Positions 7,134 to 15,004 of a stretch of 64,000 nt of DNA are shown here, piece after piece. Below the pieces are notes generated by a model. It was not told where the DNA came from, did not search any database, and saw nothing but the letters and a program-made list of their open reading frames with translations. The first letter of the stretch is position 1. Every line of letters begins with the position of its first letter. The DNA lies in contig NZ_CP016286.1 in the NCBI RefSeq assembly GCF_001679785.1, positions 248,001 through 312,000 on the forward strand, given 5' to 3'. The DNA is from Rhizobium leguminosarum. Its GTDB lineage: Bacteria; Pseudomonadota; Alphaproteobacteria; Rhizobiales; Rhizobiaceae. The position numbers and the translations under genes are program-made.

Positions 7134-7158
7134 AACACTCCTCGCTACAAGCGGTTCC
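7134..7158 (-). promoter_or_regulatory. Candidate EcfG promoter of the receiver-only regulator
   Basis: On the minus strand GGAAC (7158-7154) and TGTT (7137-7134) are separated by 16 bases, one mismatch from GGAAC-N16-CGTT. A diverged GGACTTCAGTCT motif sits just upstream at 7166-7177. Confidence 0.45.
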
Positions 7159-7190
7159 CCGTGTAGGACTTCAGTCTCAAGCATCCCTAA

Positions 7191-8858
7191 ACTAGTTTCC
7201 GTCCATAAACGCTGGTTTTCTTGAGCTTGCAGCGCACTTGGGTTCCGCTTGGTGGCCGCTTTGAAGCCATGCGGTGTGGCTCATGGGTGCTAATTGCGGC
7301 GGCCAGGATTTCTGGTGGACATGCGCGCATTGGCAACTGCCGGCGTCACGCCGGTCCGGTTTTGGCTGGCGACATGGGATGTCAGGTCGGCCTGAGGCGG
7401 GCGAAGAGGGCGAGATTGTATGCGACCACCGAGGACCAGACATAAGCCTTGAAGTGGTCGAGCCCACGCCAGGTGCAGCGCCCCAAGCCGTAGGCGCGTT
7501 TGAGGCAGGAGATGCCGGCCTCGATGCCGGCGCGGAAGTTGCGCAGCTTGCGATAGACCCAGCGGCTCTTGACCATGTCTTCGATCCTGAGGCCGCACTT
7601 CTTGTGGAAGGCCATGTCGCAGATGCCCCAGGCTTTGGCTCGGCTCAAATTATCGCGGCTGGCATAGCCGCCGTCGGCCGCCGCCTGACGCGGCGCCTCG
7701 CCCCAGATGCCGATGTGGCGTTCCAGCATCGGCAGCAAGCGCTCGCTGTCGGCCGGGTTGCCGGTTTCGACGACGAGGTCGAGGATCAGCCCGCTTGTGC
7801 CGGTGGTCAAATTGATCTTATGGCCATACTCGACGTCGCGGCTGCCTTTGACGATGATGTCGGCATGCGGCTCGAACAAACTGACCAGCTTGTCGCCAGC
7901 CGGCACCGCCTCGCCGGCCAGGACCCGCCGCTCGGTCTGGGCGATGATCCGTTCGATCAGCGGCTTATAGTGGCGGAGTTGGGCCTGCCAGAGTTCGACC
8001 GCCGGGCCCGCCGCCAAGGGCAGTTGCGCCGCCGCCTGTTCGAGATAGCTCAAGGTGGTGCGCGTGATCCTGAGCAGCGCGCGATAGTGCTGAACTCGTT
8101 TCGGACGACCGCGGGTAAATTGGATCGCCCGGGATCGCTTCTTCGCCGCGCGGCAGTGATCGTGCCATGAGATGGCGCTGCCCAAGGAAGCCGCCTGCTG
8201 CAACAGCCGCACCATCACCCGCACGCAGTCCCACAAAAGACTACTGTCGCTCGGTTCGTGCATCAGCGCCGAAGTGACGGTGCTGTCGATGCGCACGACC
8301 TTGCCGCGTTCCACCTTGTCCTGCCGGGCGCTCGTCAACAGCACGCGATTGATCGCTTCAAAGGTCCCGGCCCGGATCGCGCTGATCGTCTTGTGCAAGA
8401 CCGACTTCTTCGGGTTCCACCCCCACGGCAGCCGGGCAAAGGCCCGGAACGAGGCGGAATCTTCCAGATGAAAGGCCAACTCCTCATAACTCAACTGACG
8501 GTGTTGTTTGAGCAGGGCGCAACGCAGCACGGCCTCCGCCGGCAGGCCCTCGCGGCCGGTCTCCTTGACGCCGTGGCGGCGCAGGTCCTGCGCTACCAGC
8601 CCGAGCAGATCACGATGCTCATCCAGCCATTGCGACATGGCTTTCAGCTCGCGGCCGATCTCGTGTTCGGCGAAAAGATCGAATATATTGGCTTGGACGG
8701 TGCGTTCTTGGCGCATTGTCGGCTCCGGCGGTTGCGGGTTTGTCTTTAGAATCAATGGCTTGATCTAAAGTATACCTGAAACCGCCGGGCTTTGCCCGTC
8801 GCAATATCGCTATTCCTCCAATAATTTCAGTGGTTTACCGTTTGTGGACGGGCACTAA
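7191..8858 (-). mobile_element. ISNCY-type insertion sequence
   Basis: An element of about 1.67 kb with one transposase gene. The ends carry imperfect inverted repeats: left from 7192 (CTAGTTTCCGTCCATAAACG) and right ending at 8858 (reverse complement TTAGTGCCCGTCCACAAACG), 16 of 20 matching. CTAA occurs just outside both ends (7187-7190 and 8859-8862) and may be the target duplication, though the exact boundary is uncertain by a base or two. The element separates the receiver-only gene from whatever originally lay upstream. Confidence 0.75.
7382..8716 (-). CDS. ISNCY-family transposase
   Basis: A 444-residue DDE-type transposase. The N-terminal region has LPAEAVLRCALLKQHRQLSYEELAFHLEDS, typical of the family that includes IS5-like and ISNCY members. 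The first catalytic Asp is in VVRIDSTVTSALMHEPSDS (about residue 155), the second near AAADGGYASRDN (about 362), and the Glu in the C-terminal RAGIEAGISCLKRAYGLGR. The ATG at 8716 follows GGAG by six bases; an upstream in-frame TTG is less likely. No frameshift is seen, so the element may still be active. Confidence 0.85.
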   Translation of the reverse strand: MRQERTVQANIFDLFAEHEIGRELKAMSQWLDEHRDLLGLVAQDLRRHGVKETGREGLPAEAVLRCALLKQHRQLSYEELAFHLEDSASFRAFARLPWGWNPKKSVLHKTISAIRAGTFEAINRVLLTSARQDKVERGKVVRIDSTVTSALMHEPSDSSLLWDCVRVMVRLLQQAASLGSAISWHDHCRAAKKRSRAIQFTRGRPKRVQHYRALLRITRTTLSYLEQAAAQLPLAAGPAVELWQAQLRHYKPLIERIIAQTERRVLAGEAVPAGDKLVSLFEPHADIIVKGSRDVEYGHKINLTTGTSGLILDLVVETGNPADSERLLPMLERHIGIWGEAPRQAAADGGYASRDNLSRAKAWGICDMAFHKKCGLRIEDMVKSRWVYRKLRNFRAGIEAGISCLKRAYGLGRCTWRGLDHFKAYVWSSVVAYNLALFARLRPT

Positions 8859-8862
8859 CTAA

Positions 8863-9625
8863 GGTCCGAGATCCGGATGCCTCACTGAGATCGCGCACGC
8901 TCCCTGTCCGCGATCCGCATGAACGAAGTGTCCGAGGACCAGATCTTGACGCCAGGCCCGAACGCTTCCAGTTTTTCACCAACCTGCGGCTGACATATCT
9001 ACTCTCTTCTACGAAAGTAGAGGGTCTACGTCGGACCAAAGTCCGCCGTACGCTACTTCATCGAAGTCGTTCCCGAACGGCCGGTGGGATATCGAAAGCA
9101 TCCAGGCAGCATGTCTTCCGATCACCTGCGAATGGGCAAAAGTGCTCTGGAAGTCGTCAGGCGTTCGCTGGCCGCAAATCCGCAGCTCCCCCGATACGCG
9201 ATCGGAAGTGCAATCGACGCCATCCAAAAATATGCGTTTTGGGAATTCCGACAAGCTCGGAGAACCTGTCTGTCACTCGCGACCATTGGGGTGATTTTAC
9301 GAAGCGACCCGTATTTCGTGGTTCGGCTTGTACTCCAGAAGGGTCTGCGCGGAATACAACACTGTCTTCGTCTCGGGACGACCACAGCAAACCGTGAAGG
9401 TCAGCCGCGAATGCGGAGGTCGAAATTCGACGATCAAATTGCTCCTTCGTGTCTCGAACGCCCAAAGGAGACCCCGCGATTACGACGTCGTCTGATGCGG
9501 CTGGCTGCGGTGGATGCCAAGCTGAATTCAGCCCTCGCGCCCCGAGCGAACGGCACCTGATGCGGACGGAGGAGGAATGATAGAGGAATCGCGGGCCTTG
9601 GAAGCAGGCCCGCGATGCTTTCAAT
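8863..9625. other. Region without a confident gene
   Basis: Several overlapping open frames exist on both strands, the longest on the minus strand at 9157-9642, but none has a convincing ribosome-binding site, domain or codon pattern. The only ordered features are a palindrome at 9032-9045 and a short inverted repeat (CTACTCTCTTCTACGAAAGTAG) just before it. It may be a decayed gene cut off by the adjacent insertion sequence. Confidence 0.35.
9032..9045. promoter_or_regulatory. Palindrome copy 3 (CGGACCAAAGTCCG)
   Basis: A 14-base near-perfect inverted repeat sharing CGGAC...AGTCCG with the copies at 5086 and 6395. It lies in a region without a confident gene. Confidence 0.35.
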
Positions 9626-9913
9626 TTATTTGATGACCTCAATCACTGTGCGGGTCTTCGGATTGACGAGCACACGCTTTTTGTTGACGACTACATAACC
9701 GTAATCAGGTTGATCGGGGATCGTGTGGATCTCGACCGTGTCAGGAAATGCCGTACCGACTGCGACGTCACCTTCAAAGGTGACGGATGGCGTTTCCTGT
9801 TTTTCGACATAGGTCCTGACCTCGCCAGGAACGACGACCGTCGTCGTCTGCGCGACCGCCGCGCCTCCGAGTGACAGAAACAGCGCTGCCGCAGAGATGA
9901 CCAGTGTTTTCAT
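9626..9913 (-). CDS. Short DUF1236-domain protein
   Basis: A 95-residue secreted protein: signal peptide through GGAAVAQ (about residue 21), then a compact DUF1236 module containing VRTYVEKQETPSVTFEGDVAVG, DTVEIHTIPDQPDYGYVVVNKKRVLV and a C-terminal TRTVIEVIK. The ATG at 9913 follows GGGAGGA by seven bases; an earlier in-frame start would put an unlikely 29 residues before the signal peptide. A perfect EcfG consensus promoter lies 36 bp upstream, making this the best-supported stress-regulon member in the window. Confidence 0.9.
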   Translation of the reverse strand: MKTLVISAAALFLSLGGAAVAQTTTVVVPGEVRTYVEKQETPSVTFEGDVAVGTAFPDTVEIHTIPDQPDYGYVVVNKKRVLVNPKTRTVIEVIK

Positions 9914-9948
9914 GATGTTATCCTCCCAGGATTTTGAGTGTCCCGGTA

Positions 9949-9973
9949 AACGCCACCGATAAGATATAGTTCC
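9949..9973 (-). promoter_or_regulatory. EcfG promoter, perfect consensus
   Basis: On the minus strand GGAAC (9973-9969), 16-base spacer, CGTT (9952-9949). This is an exact match to the alphaproteobacterial general stress sigma consensus, 36 bp before the DUF1236 start. Confidence 0.7.
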
Positions 9974-10019
9974 TCCGCTACACGGAATGCCTGCGGGCAT
10001 GTTTGAACGGCGACGTTAG

Positions 10020-10115
10020 CGTTCTCTCTCATGCTGCACAGCTCATCACAAACGCGGCAAAATACGGGGCTCTATCGGTTGATACGGGAGTGATTGAAAT
10101 CGACCGGTCCCCGCG
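10020..10115 (+). pseudogene. Relic of an HWE histidine kinase
   Basis: The plus strand encodes AAQLITNAAKYGALSVDTGVIEID, which matches the N-box region of the intact kinase at 10511-11536 (HELVTNASKYGALSVDTGRIEIE). The relic is inverted relative to the intact gene, covers only about 30 codons and lacks H-box and G-box. The DNA match is partial, so it comes from an older duplication or a different paralogue. The following 10116-10500 holds no convincing gene. Confidence 0.65.
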
Positions 10116-10510
10116 TCAGGGGGCGGCAGCGCCGGGACCACCTGCAACGCGGGTACCCTTGGTGCAGTTGATGGGAATCGAACGACAAGTGCGGCCACCT
10201 GCGCTTCCGCCACATTGGCAGAGTTCTTCGTCGCGCGCCCCACATACGGACTCACCGCATAATCCCCTCGCGGGGCATTGGTCACTTGCCGTGCCGAATC
10301 CGCCGCGCCACATCACTTTTCGCAGAGCCGTCGGCCGCCGGAATATGGCTGATAGGTGCAATCAGACGGCCGAAAGGAGCGGTAACTGCGCGAGCAGGCG
10401 GTGATATTGCAGGATTGCGGGGCGAATTTGGTCAGATACACTTAGGCGCCATCAAGCAACAAGCTCATAAAGCAGCAGCGTCGTGACAACGGCCTAGTTT
10501 CGTAAGCAAA

Positions 10511-11536
10511 TTATTCCTCAGCGTCGGAATAGTTTTTATACTGCAGCTTCTGGAGCGGCGCATCCAGCCTGAGGATGAGCCCTGTCGGCGCATAATCAAG
10601 TGCGACCTCTCCAAAGGCGGACAGGCTGGAGCTGACGAGGCGTGTGCCGAACCCCTTCTTGCTCGGCGCTTCCACCGCCGGGCCTCCAACCTCCTGCCAA
10701 GTGAAGTTCAGGCGTTGGTCGCCCGCCCCGTCGCGTACGGACCATTCGATTTCGATCCTCCCTGTATCTACCGACAGCGCACCATACTTGCTGGCGTTGG
10801 TGACGAGTTCGTGCAGCACCAGGGAGAAGCAAAGGGCCGCCTGTGGACCCAATTCAACCGCAGGACCGCTCGCCTTGAAACGTCCTGACGTCTCAAGTCC
10901 GAGATTGATCGCGGTCGCCTCGACGATTGTCGCCATGCTCGTGCCCAGCCAGTTCTGCTGAAGCAAAATGTCGTGCGCCTTTGAATAAGCATTGATGCGT
11001 GCCGTGATCGAATGCTCCGCATCCTCCAGAGAGCTGGCATTTCGGAAGGATTGGCTGGTGATGGCCTGAACGACGGCCAGCGTGTTTTTCATGCGGTGAG
11101 AGAGTTCGTGCATCAGGATGCGCTGTCGTTCCTCATTCTCTCTCTGCTCGGTGCGATCTCTCAGAATCTTCACGAAACCCTCGACTTCGCCGTCGTCCGA
11201 CGTCAACGCCATCATCTGACCGGACGCCCAGAACAACGAGCCGTCCTTGCGAACGTGCCAGCGCTCATCATTGCCATGACCTTCGGTCAAAGCGGCAGTC
11301 GTTTCCCGCTGGAGAATCCCGGCCTGCCTGTCTTCCTCGGTGAAAATGACCGCTGCCGGCTGGCCGACAATTTCATCCGCATCCCATCCGAGAATCCGGC
11401 GCGCGCCCTCATTCCACGTGGTCACCAGGCCATCGAGATCCATGGAGATGATCGCATACTCGATCGCGCTTTGGAGGATCGCTTCGAGAAAGCGCTCCCG
11501 GGAGCGGCTGGAACTGGAAAAGAGTTTCATGATCAT
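10511..11536 (-). CDS. PAS-HWE sensor histidine kinase
   Basis: A 341-residue soluble kinase. A PAS domain covers about 15-135 (DGLVTTWNEGARRILGWDADEIVGQP, with a PAC tail ending ILRDRTEQRE). The HWE kinase core follows: H-box ELSHRMKNTLAVVQAI with phospho-His about 147, N-box LVLHELVTNASKYGA (about 237-251), the family-defining WQE in FTWQEVGGP, and GFGTRLVSSSL. HWE kinases often feed the PhyR/NepR/EcfG stress pathway in alphaproteobacteria. No membrane segment is present, so it senses an internal signal. A second ATG two codons later is equally plausible. Confidence 0.9.
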   Translation of the reverse strand: MIMKLFSSSSRSRERFLEAILQSAIEYAIISMDLDGLVTTWNEGARRILGWDADEIVGQPAAVIFTEEDRQAGILQRETTAALTEGHGNDERWHVRKDGSLFWASGQMMALTSDDGEVEGFVKILRDRTEQRENEERQRILMHELSHRMKNTLAVVQAITSQSFRNASSLEDAEHSITARINAYSKAHDILLQQNWLGTSMATIVEATAINLGLETSGRFKASGPAVELGPQAALCFSLVLHELVTNASKYGALSVDTGRIEIEWSVRDGAGDQRLNFTWQEVGGPAVEAPSKKGFGTRLVSSSLSAFGEVALDYAPTGLILRLDAPLQKLQYKNYSDAEE

Positions 11537-11686
11537 GTGCTGCGTCAGATCCTTTCAGGGCCTGCAAGGCTGAAAGGCCTCATCCTGATTTATACCGGAC
11601 GGCATGGCGTTGGCAAAGGCCGCAGCCGTGACACGTTGTCCGGCAAGTCTCGGGAGCAGCGATCGCTTAAGCCACGCAACTGTCTC

Positions 11687-11712
11687 GGAAACAAAGATAC
11701 ACGCGCTACGTT
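11687..11712 (+). promoter_or_regulatory. Candidate EcfG promoter of the LOV kinase
   Basis: GGAAA (11687-11691), 17-base spacer, CGTT (11709-11712): one mismatch in the -35. It lies 31 bp upstream of the LOV kinase start on the same strand. Confidence 0.45.
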
Positions 11713-11742
11713 ATCAGTCGACGACTTTGTGAGCGTACAAGC

Positions 11743-12780
11743 ATGACAGCCCATACCAAAGAAAAACTCCACGGGGATTTGCCCTCCGCATCTTCAAAAG
11801 CAGCTTCTGCCGATCGGAAAGAGTTGGCAGCGATCGCATTTGAACGCACCAGGATGCCGATGGTCGTTACCGACGCGCGTAAGCCCGATCTGCCGATCGT
11901 GCTCGCCAACAAGGCATTCCTTGAACTGACAGGTTACGAGGCCCATGAGATACTAGGCCGCAACTGTCGTTTTCTGCAAGGTCCTGCTACCTCTCCGACG
12001 GCCGTTGCCGAGATTCGTGCCGCTATCGTCGAAGAGCGCGAGATCAGCGTCGAGATTCTCAATTACAAGAAAAGCGGAGAGCAGTTCTGGAACCGCTTGC
12101 ATCTCAGTCCCGTCCACGGAGATGACGGAAGGATCCTGTATTTCTTCGGGTCTCAAATAGACATGACGGAGTACCGGCGGATTGAGGCACTGGAGGCTTC
12201 CGAACATCGCCTGCTCATGGAGGTCGACCACCGATCGAAGAATGTCTTGGCGATCGTCGACAGCATCGTCCGCCTGAGCAACGCCGAAGACCCCGCGCTT
12301 TACGCCGCCGCCATTCAACACCGCGTGCAGGCGCTCGCCCGTGCGCATAGCTTGCTTGCTGCACGAAGATGGACGAGCATTTCTCTTGAGGAACTCATTC
12401 GCCAACAGGTGGCGCCGTTCGCGGCCACCCGCGCCTTTTTCAGCGGGCCGGATGTCAAAATGCCGGCACCGGTCGTCCAGCCCCTTGCGCTCGTGCTCCA
12501 TGAGCTCGCTGTCAACGCAGCCCATCACGGTGCGCTTGCCAATGCGCAGGGCAGGCTTTCGATCAGTTGGAAGCCCGGACCATCAGGGGCCGGCTTTAAC
12601 ATCCGGTGGCAGGAGGTAGGCGCCCCCACTCCACCCAAATTGGCCAAGCGAGGTTTTGGTACGGTGATCGTCGGCGCAATGGTTGAAAAGCAGCTTAAAG
12701 GACGTCTGGAGAAAACCTGGTCGGACGAAGGGCTGCTTATCGACATTGAAGTTCCATCTGCCGGCTCGACCCCCGCATAA
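11743..12780 (+). CDS. LOV-domain HWE histidine kinase (blue-light sensor)
   Basis: A 345-residue soluble kinase. The LOV domain covers about 28-150 and carries the photoactive signature GRNCRFLQG (72-80) with the flavin-adduct cysteine C75, plus NYKKSGEQFWNRLHLSPV and FFGSQIDMTE. The kinase core has an H-box VDHRSKNVLAIV (phospho-His about 163), N-box LALVLHELAVNAAHHGA, WQE in IRWQEVGAP and a G-box RGFGTVIV. LOV-HWE kinases of Caulobacter and Brucella influence the general stress response and virulence, so a similar role is inferred. It is divergent from the PAS-HWE kinase. The ribosome-binding site is weak. Confidence 0.92.
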   Translation: MTAHTKEKLHGDLPSASSKAASADRKELAAIAFERTRMPMVVTDARKPDLPIVLANKAFLELTGYEAHEILGRNCRFLQGPATSPTAVAEIRAAIVEEREISVEILNYKKSGEQFWNRLHLSPVHGDDGRILYFFGSQIDMTEYRRIEALEASEHRLLMEVDHRSKNVLAIVDSIVRLSNAEDPALYAAAIQHRVQALARAHSLLAARRWTSISLEELIRQQVAPFAATRAFFSGPDVKMPAPVVQPLALVLHELAVNAAHHGALANAQGRLSISWKPGPSGAGFNIRWQEVGAPTPPKLAKRGFGTVIVGAMVEKQLKGRLEKTWSDEGLLIDIEVPSAGSTPA

Positions 12781-12806
12781 GGGCACTTGGCACAGGAAAA
12801 GTGATG

Positions 12807-13628
12807 TCAAGAACCCGCCATCGAGATCGAACGCTTAGCGTCCGCCAGCGAAGGACTCCGAACGATGCGGTACCTTGCCTCAACAAGATTATAAATTCCG
12901 AAAGCCGCCAATCCAGCGGCGACGGCGACGTACAGAAAGGATCCCAGCGGAAGCTGGCGGAGCCATTCCAAGGCGTCGCCCATGCTGCCGGCTTGTCCAG
13001 GATCCACCCTGAAACCCGCATAGGCGAAAAGGACCCCGGTAATCGCGAACACGACGCCGCGGGCGACAAGACCGTAGATGCATACCAATGCCACAATACC
13101 CTTTTGATCAGGTATCCGAAGGTGGCGCTCGAACTTCCTGGTGATGCCCTTGGCGGCCGTCACGAAGCCGCCGATGACGAAGCCAACGCCGACGGCGATC
13201 GCAAGGTAGGAGCCGAAGGGCTGCGACATGATCCATCCTGCCAGATCCTTTTCACCGGAATTTCCGCTGCCGCCGCCCATGAAAAGAGCCTTGCCGAGTG
13301 CATATCCGGCAAGCCCGAGATAGGTGATGGCGCTGCCGAAGAGTGCGGATCGGATCGCCAATCCTCTTGCCTTGCCGCCATGGCCGTCGCTATCGGCTAG
13401 AGACTGCGCCAACCTCCAGGCGACAAATCCGAGAAGGCCGAGCCCGATCAATCCAACCCAAACGCGACCGAGAGGCTGCCCAAGCAGTGCCGAAAGCGCG
13501 GATTTCGTCTCCGGCCGGCCACCGGCCAGGCCGGAGAAGAGAGCAAGCCCGGCCACAAGGAGAAAGACGGCGCCGCGCGCGGCATAACCGCCTTTGGCGA
13601 GCAGATCAAATCGATATCCTTTGGTCAT
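12807..13628 (-). CDS. DUF1206 membrane protein
   Basis: A 273-residue integral membrane protein with about six predicted helices arranged as three repeated two-helix units, each starting with a motif like YAARGAVFLLVAG, SAITYLGLAGYALGKA or YGLVARGVVFAITGVLFAYAG. This is the DUF1206 architecture; the family function is unknown. The ATG at 13628 is preferred over a much longer frame because the upstream part is basic, proline-rich and without membrane character, and GGGGA lies upstream. It converges on the LOV kinase gene with 26 bp between the stops. Confidence 0.85.
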   Translation of the reverse strand: MTKGYRFDLLAKGGYAARGAVFLLVAGLALFSGLAGGRPETKSALSALLGQPLGRVWVGLIGLGLLGFVAWRLAQSLADSDGHGGKARGLAIRSALFGSAITYLGLAGYALGKALFMGGGSGNSGEKDLAGWIMSQPFGSYLAIAVGVGFVIGGFVTAAKGITRKFERHLRIPDQKGIVALVCIYGLVARGVVFAITGVLFAYAGFRVDPGQAGSMGDALEWLRQLPLGSFLYVAVAAGLAAFGIYNLVEARYRIVRSPSLADAKRSISMAGS

Positions 13629-13799
13629 CAGCGGTCCCCGTCGGTTTGAGCGTGCGATATTAACGCGCCAACCCGCTGAAAGTTTTCCTGAGAAGCCGGG
13701 ATACATTCTCCGGCCTGGCCGGCGCGTCTTCCCGTCAAACTCTCGCCGAGGTTTATTTCTCGGCGGAACCGGTTGGTTGCGCGTTGCTCGCCGCGGAGC

Positions 13800-13904
13800 A
13801 AAAAAGGAGCCCCGCCGAAACGGGGCAATCCGGAAAGGACGGATCGTACAGGAAGGAAGGGATGGCGGACGGCCCCGGGATTGGGGCCACCTGTACGATC
13901 CTGA
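13800..13904 (-). ncRNA. Candidate EcfG-dependent small RNA
   Basis: A predicted transcript of about 105 nt. Near its 5' end an 11-base arm GATCGTACAGG (13900-13890) pairs perfectly with CCTGTACGATC (13852-13842); inside lies a GGCCCC/GGGGCC stem and the pyrimidine-rich loop CCATCCCTTCCTT. The 3' end is a GCCCCG/CGGGGC hairpin followed by six U, a textbook intrinsic terminator. An EcfG-like promoter (13935-13911) places the start about six bases before the first stem. No convincing reading frame is present. A C/U-rich exposed loop suggests action by pairing to ribosome-binding sites. Confidence 0.55.
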
Positions 13905-13910
13905 TGTCAA

Positions 13911-13935
13911 AACAACGATTGGTCGAAAAGGTTCC
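13911..13935 (-). promoter_or_regulatory. Candidate EcfG promoter of the small RNA
   Basis: On the minus strand GGAAC (13935-13931), 16-base spacer, TGTT (13914-13911). The same one-mismatch -10 occurs before the receiver-only regulator. Confidence 0.45.
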
Positions 13936-13999
13936 TGTGCGCTTCCGCACCAATGCTTGGATTGATCTGTACTTGCGCAACGCTTGCTGAGTTCAGAGA

Positions 14000-14085
14000 A
14001 GAAAAACCCCGCTGGAGCGGGATCAGGAAAGGGGGTGTTTTCTGGGCTGGCGAATGAATTGCGCTGCAAAAACCATTTCGAACAC
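14000..14085 (-). ncRNA. Second candidate small RNA, similar 3' end
   Basis: A minus-strand intrinsic terminator (CCCGC/GCGGG with a four-base loop, then GTTTTTC) lies at 14000-14024, 100-200 bp upstream of the first small RNA. The bases before it (CCCCCTTTCCTGATCCCG) resemble the matching part of the first RNA (CCGTCCTTTCCGGATTGCC), suggesting a tandem paralogous pair, as known for AbcR/alpha-r15 RNAs. An AT-rich sigma-70-like promoter (TTGGGA-N16-TATTGT) is possible near 14105-14135. The 5' end is a guess. Confidence 0.4.
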
Positions 14086-14275
14086 AAATCATAAGTTTTC
14101 AATAAAACAATAATCTATGAATTAATTTTCCCAAGATATCTGCTGAAAACTATCAAATTGTCGTGCGACTTCGCTTTATCGCGCAAGGCTGGTGGTAGCT
14201 AATTACAAGAGATGACTTGTAGTTCACATGCGTCGGATAGAAACTGTGCTTGAGGGAGATGGAGAAAATCGGACA

Positions 14276-14656
14276 ATGCATAGAACTATACTGACTGGAC
14301 TATCTGTGATGTTTCTCGGAACGCAAGCTGTTGCTGCTACCGCGATGATAGGGAAAGAGCTTCAGGCTCTGCTTTCAGACGGCAAGGTGATTGCGCTGGG
14401 CGGGCCAAAAGAGGGCTATAGTGGGGAGCTTTCTCTACTCAAGGACGGCACCGCACACGGTCAGGTTAAACTCGATTCCGGAGATGTAATCTCGATTGAC
14501 GGCGTGTGGCGCATTTCTGGCAACACGTTCTGCCGTACCTGGAAGGGGGGAAGGGACGCGGGCAAGGCGGTATGTAAAACCTGGAATGATACGGGCCCGA
14601 AGTCTGTTAGCGTGTTGAACGGAAAAGAGAATATTGGCATAAATCCTTGGAAATAG
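14276..14656 (+). CDS. Secreted protein of unknown function
   Basis: A 126-residue protein with a signal peptide (MHRTILTGLSVMFLGTQAVAATA, cleavage about residue 20). The mature part has strand-rich repeats (YSGELSLLKDGTAHGQVKLDSGDVISIDGVWRISGNTFCRTWKG) and two cysteines (FCRTW, VCKTW) that could form a disulfide. The FCRTW-type motif and length resemble small periplasmic proteins of rhizobia without assigned function. The ATG at 14276 is preferred over one 48 bp upstream because it begins the signal peptide and GGAGA lies before it. The AT-rich 14102-14227 upstream shows no gene. Confidence 0.65.
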   Translation: MHRTILTGLSVMFLGTQAVAATAMIGKELQALLSDGKVIALGGPKEGYSGELSLLKDGTAHGQVKLDSGDVISIDGVWRISGNTFCRTWKGGRDAGKAVCKTWNDTGPKSVSVLNGKENIGINPWK

Positions 14657-14770
14657 CCTCGAGGCCGTGATCGATCTGCAAACCGGGCGCGGGCGCTGCA
14701 AGCATCGGCGAAGCAGCTGAGCTGTCGTCCTTCTTGAAGGATCTGCAACATCGATCAAGAGGACCGTCGA

Positions 14771-14805
14771 CCTGTTAAGCCGAGGCGGCCGCCCGGCTTA
14801 ACAGG
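14771..14805. terminator. Strong hairpin downstream of the secreted protein gene
   Basis: CCTGTTAAGCCG (14771-14782) pairs perfectly with CGGCTTAACAGG (14794-14805); the loop itself contains GGCGGCCGCC. It lies 115 bp after the stop at 14656. There is no U-tract. Confidence 0.4.
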
Positions 14806-14979
14806 AGACAGCGGTTTTCGGGGTGAAAACCAGCCGAGCGACCTGCTTTCAAACCCGCCTGAGGGTTCGGCAGTTCCGCCTCTCACCCGAAAGGACTACA
14901 CCTTCACGACGCAGGAAGCGCCGGCCCTGGGCGTCGGCGATCGCCGATACCGGGATGTCGTCGTCGAAGACAAGATAGA

Positions 14980-15004
14980 GGAACTGTTCCGGACGTCGGA
15001 CGTT
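14980..15004 (+). promoter_or_regulatory. Orphan EcfG promoter, perfect consensus
   Basis: GGAAC (14980-14984), 16-base spacer, CGTT (15001-15004) is an exact consensus match, but no plus-strand gene follows before the convergent gene ending at 15182. The surrounding bases (CAAGAT-GAGGAA-TGTTCC-GACGTCGGAC) resemble those around the promoter at 4376-4400. It may drive a small RNA, antisense to the anchor protein gene, or be a remnant. Otherwise 14806-15153 shows no gene. Confidence 0.4.

Noticed and set aside
9157..9642. Minus-strand frame of 161 codons
   Set aside because: No ribosome-binding site, no domain and an overlap with the DUF1236 3' end. Left as a region without a confident gene.
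10116..10361. Minus-strand cysteine-rich frame (CGARDEELCQCGGSAGGRTC)
   Set aside because: Cysteine spacing looked like a small secreted protein, but there is no signal peptide or ribosome-binding site and other frames are equally open.
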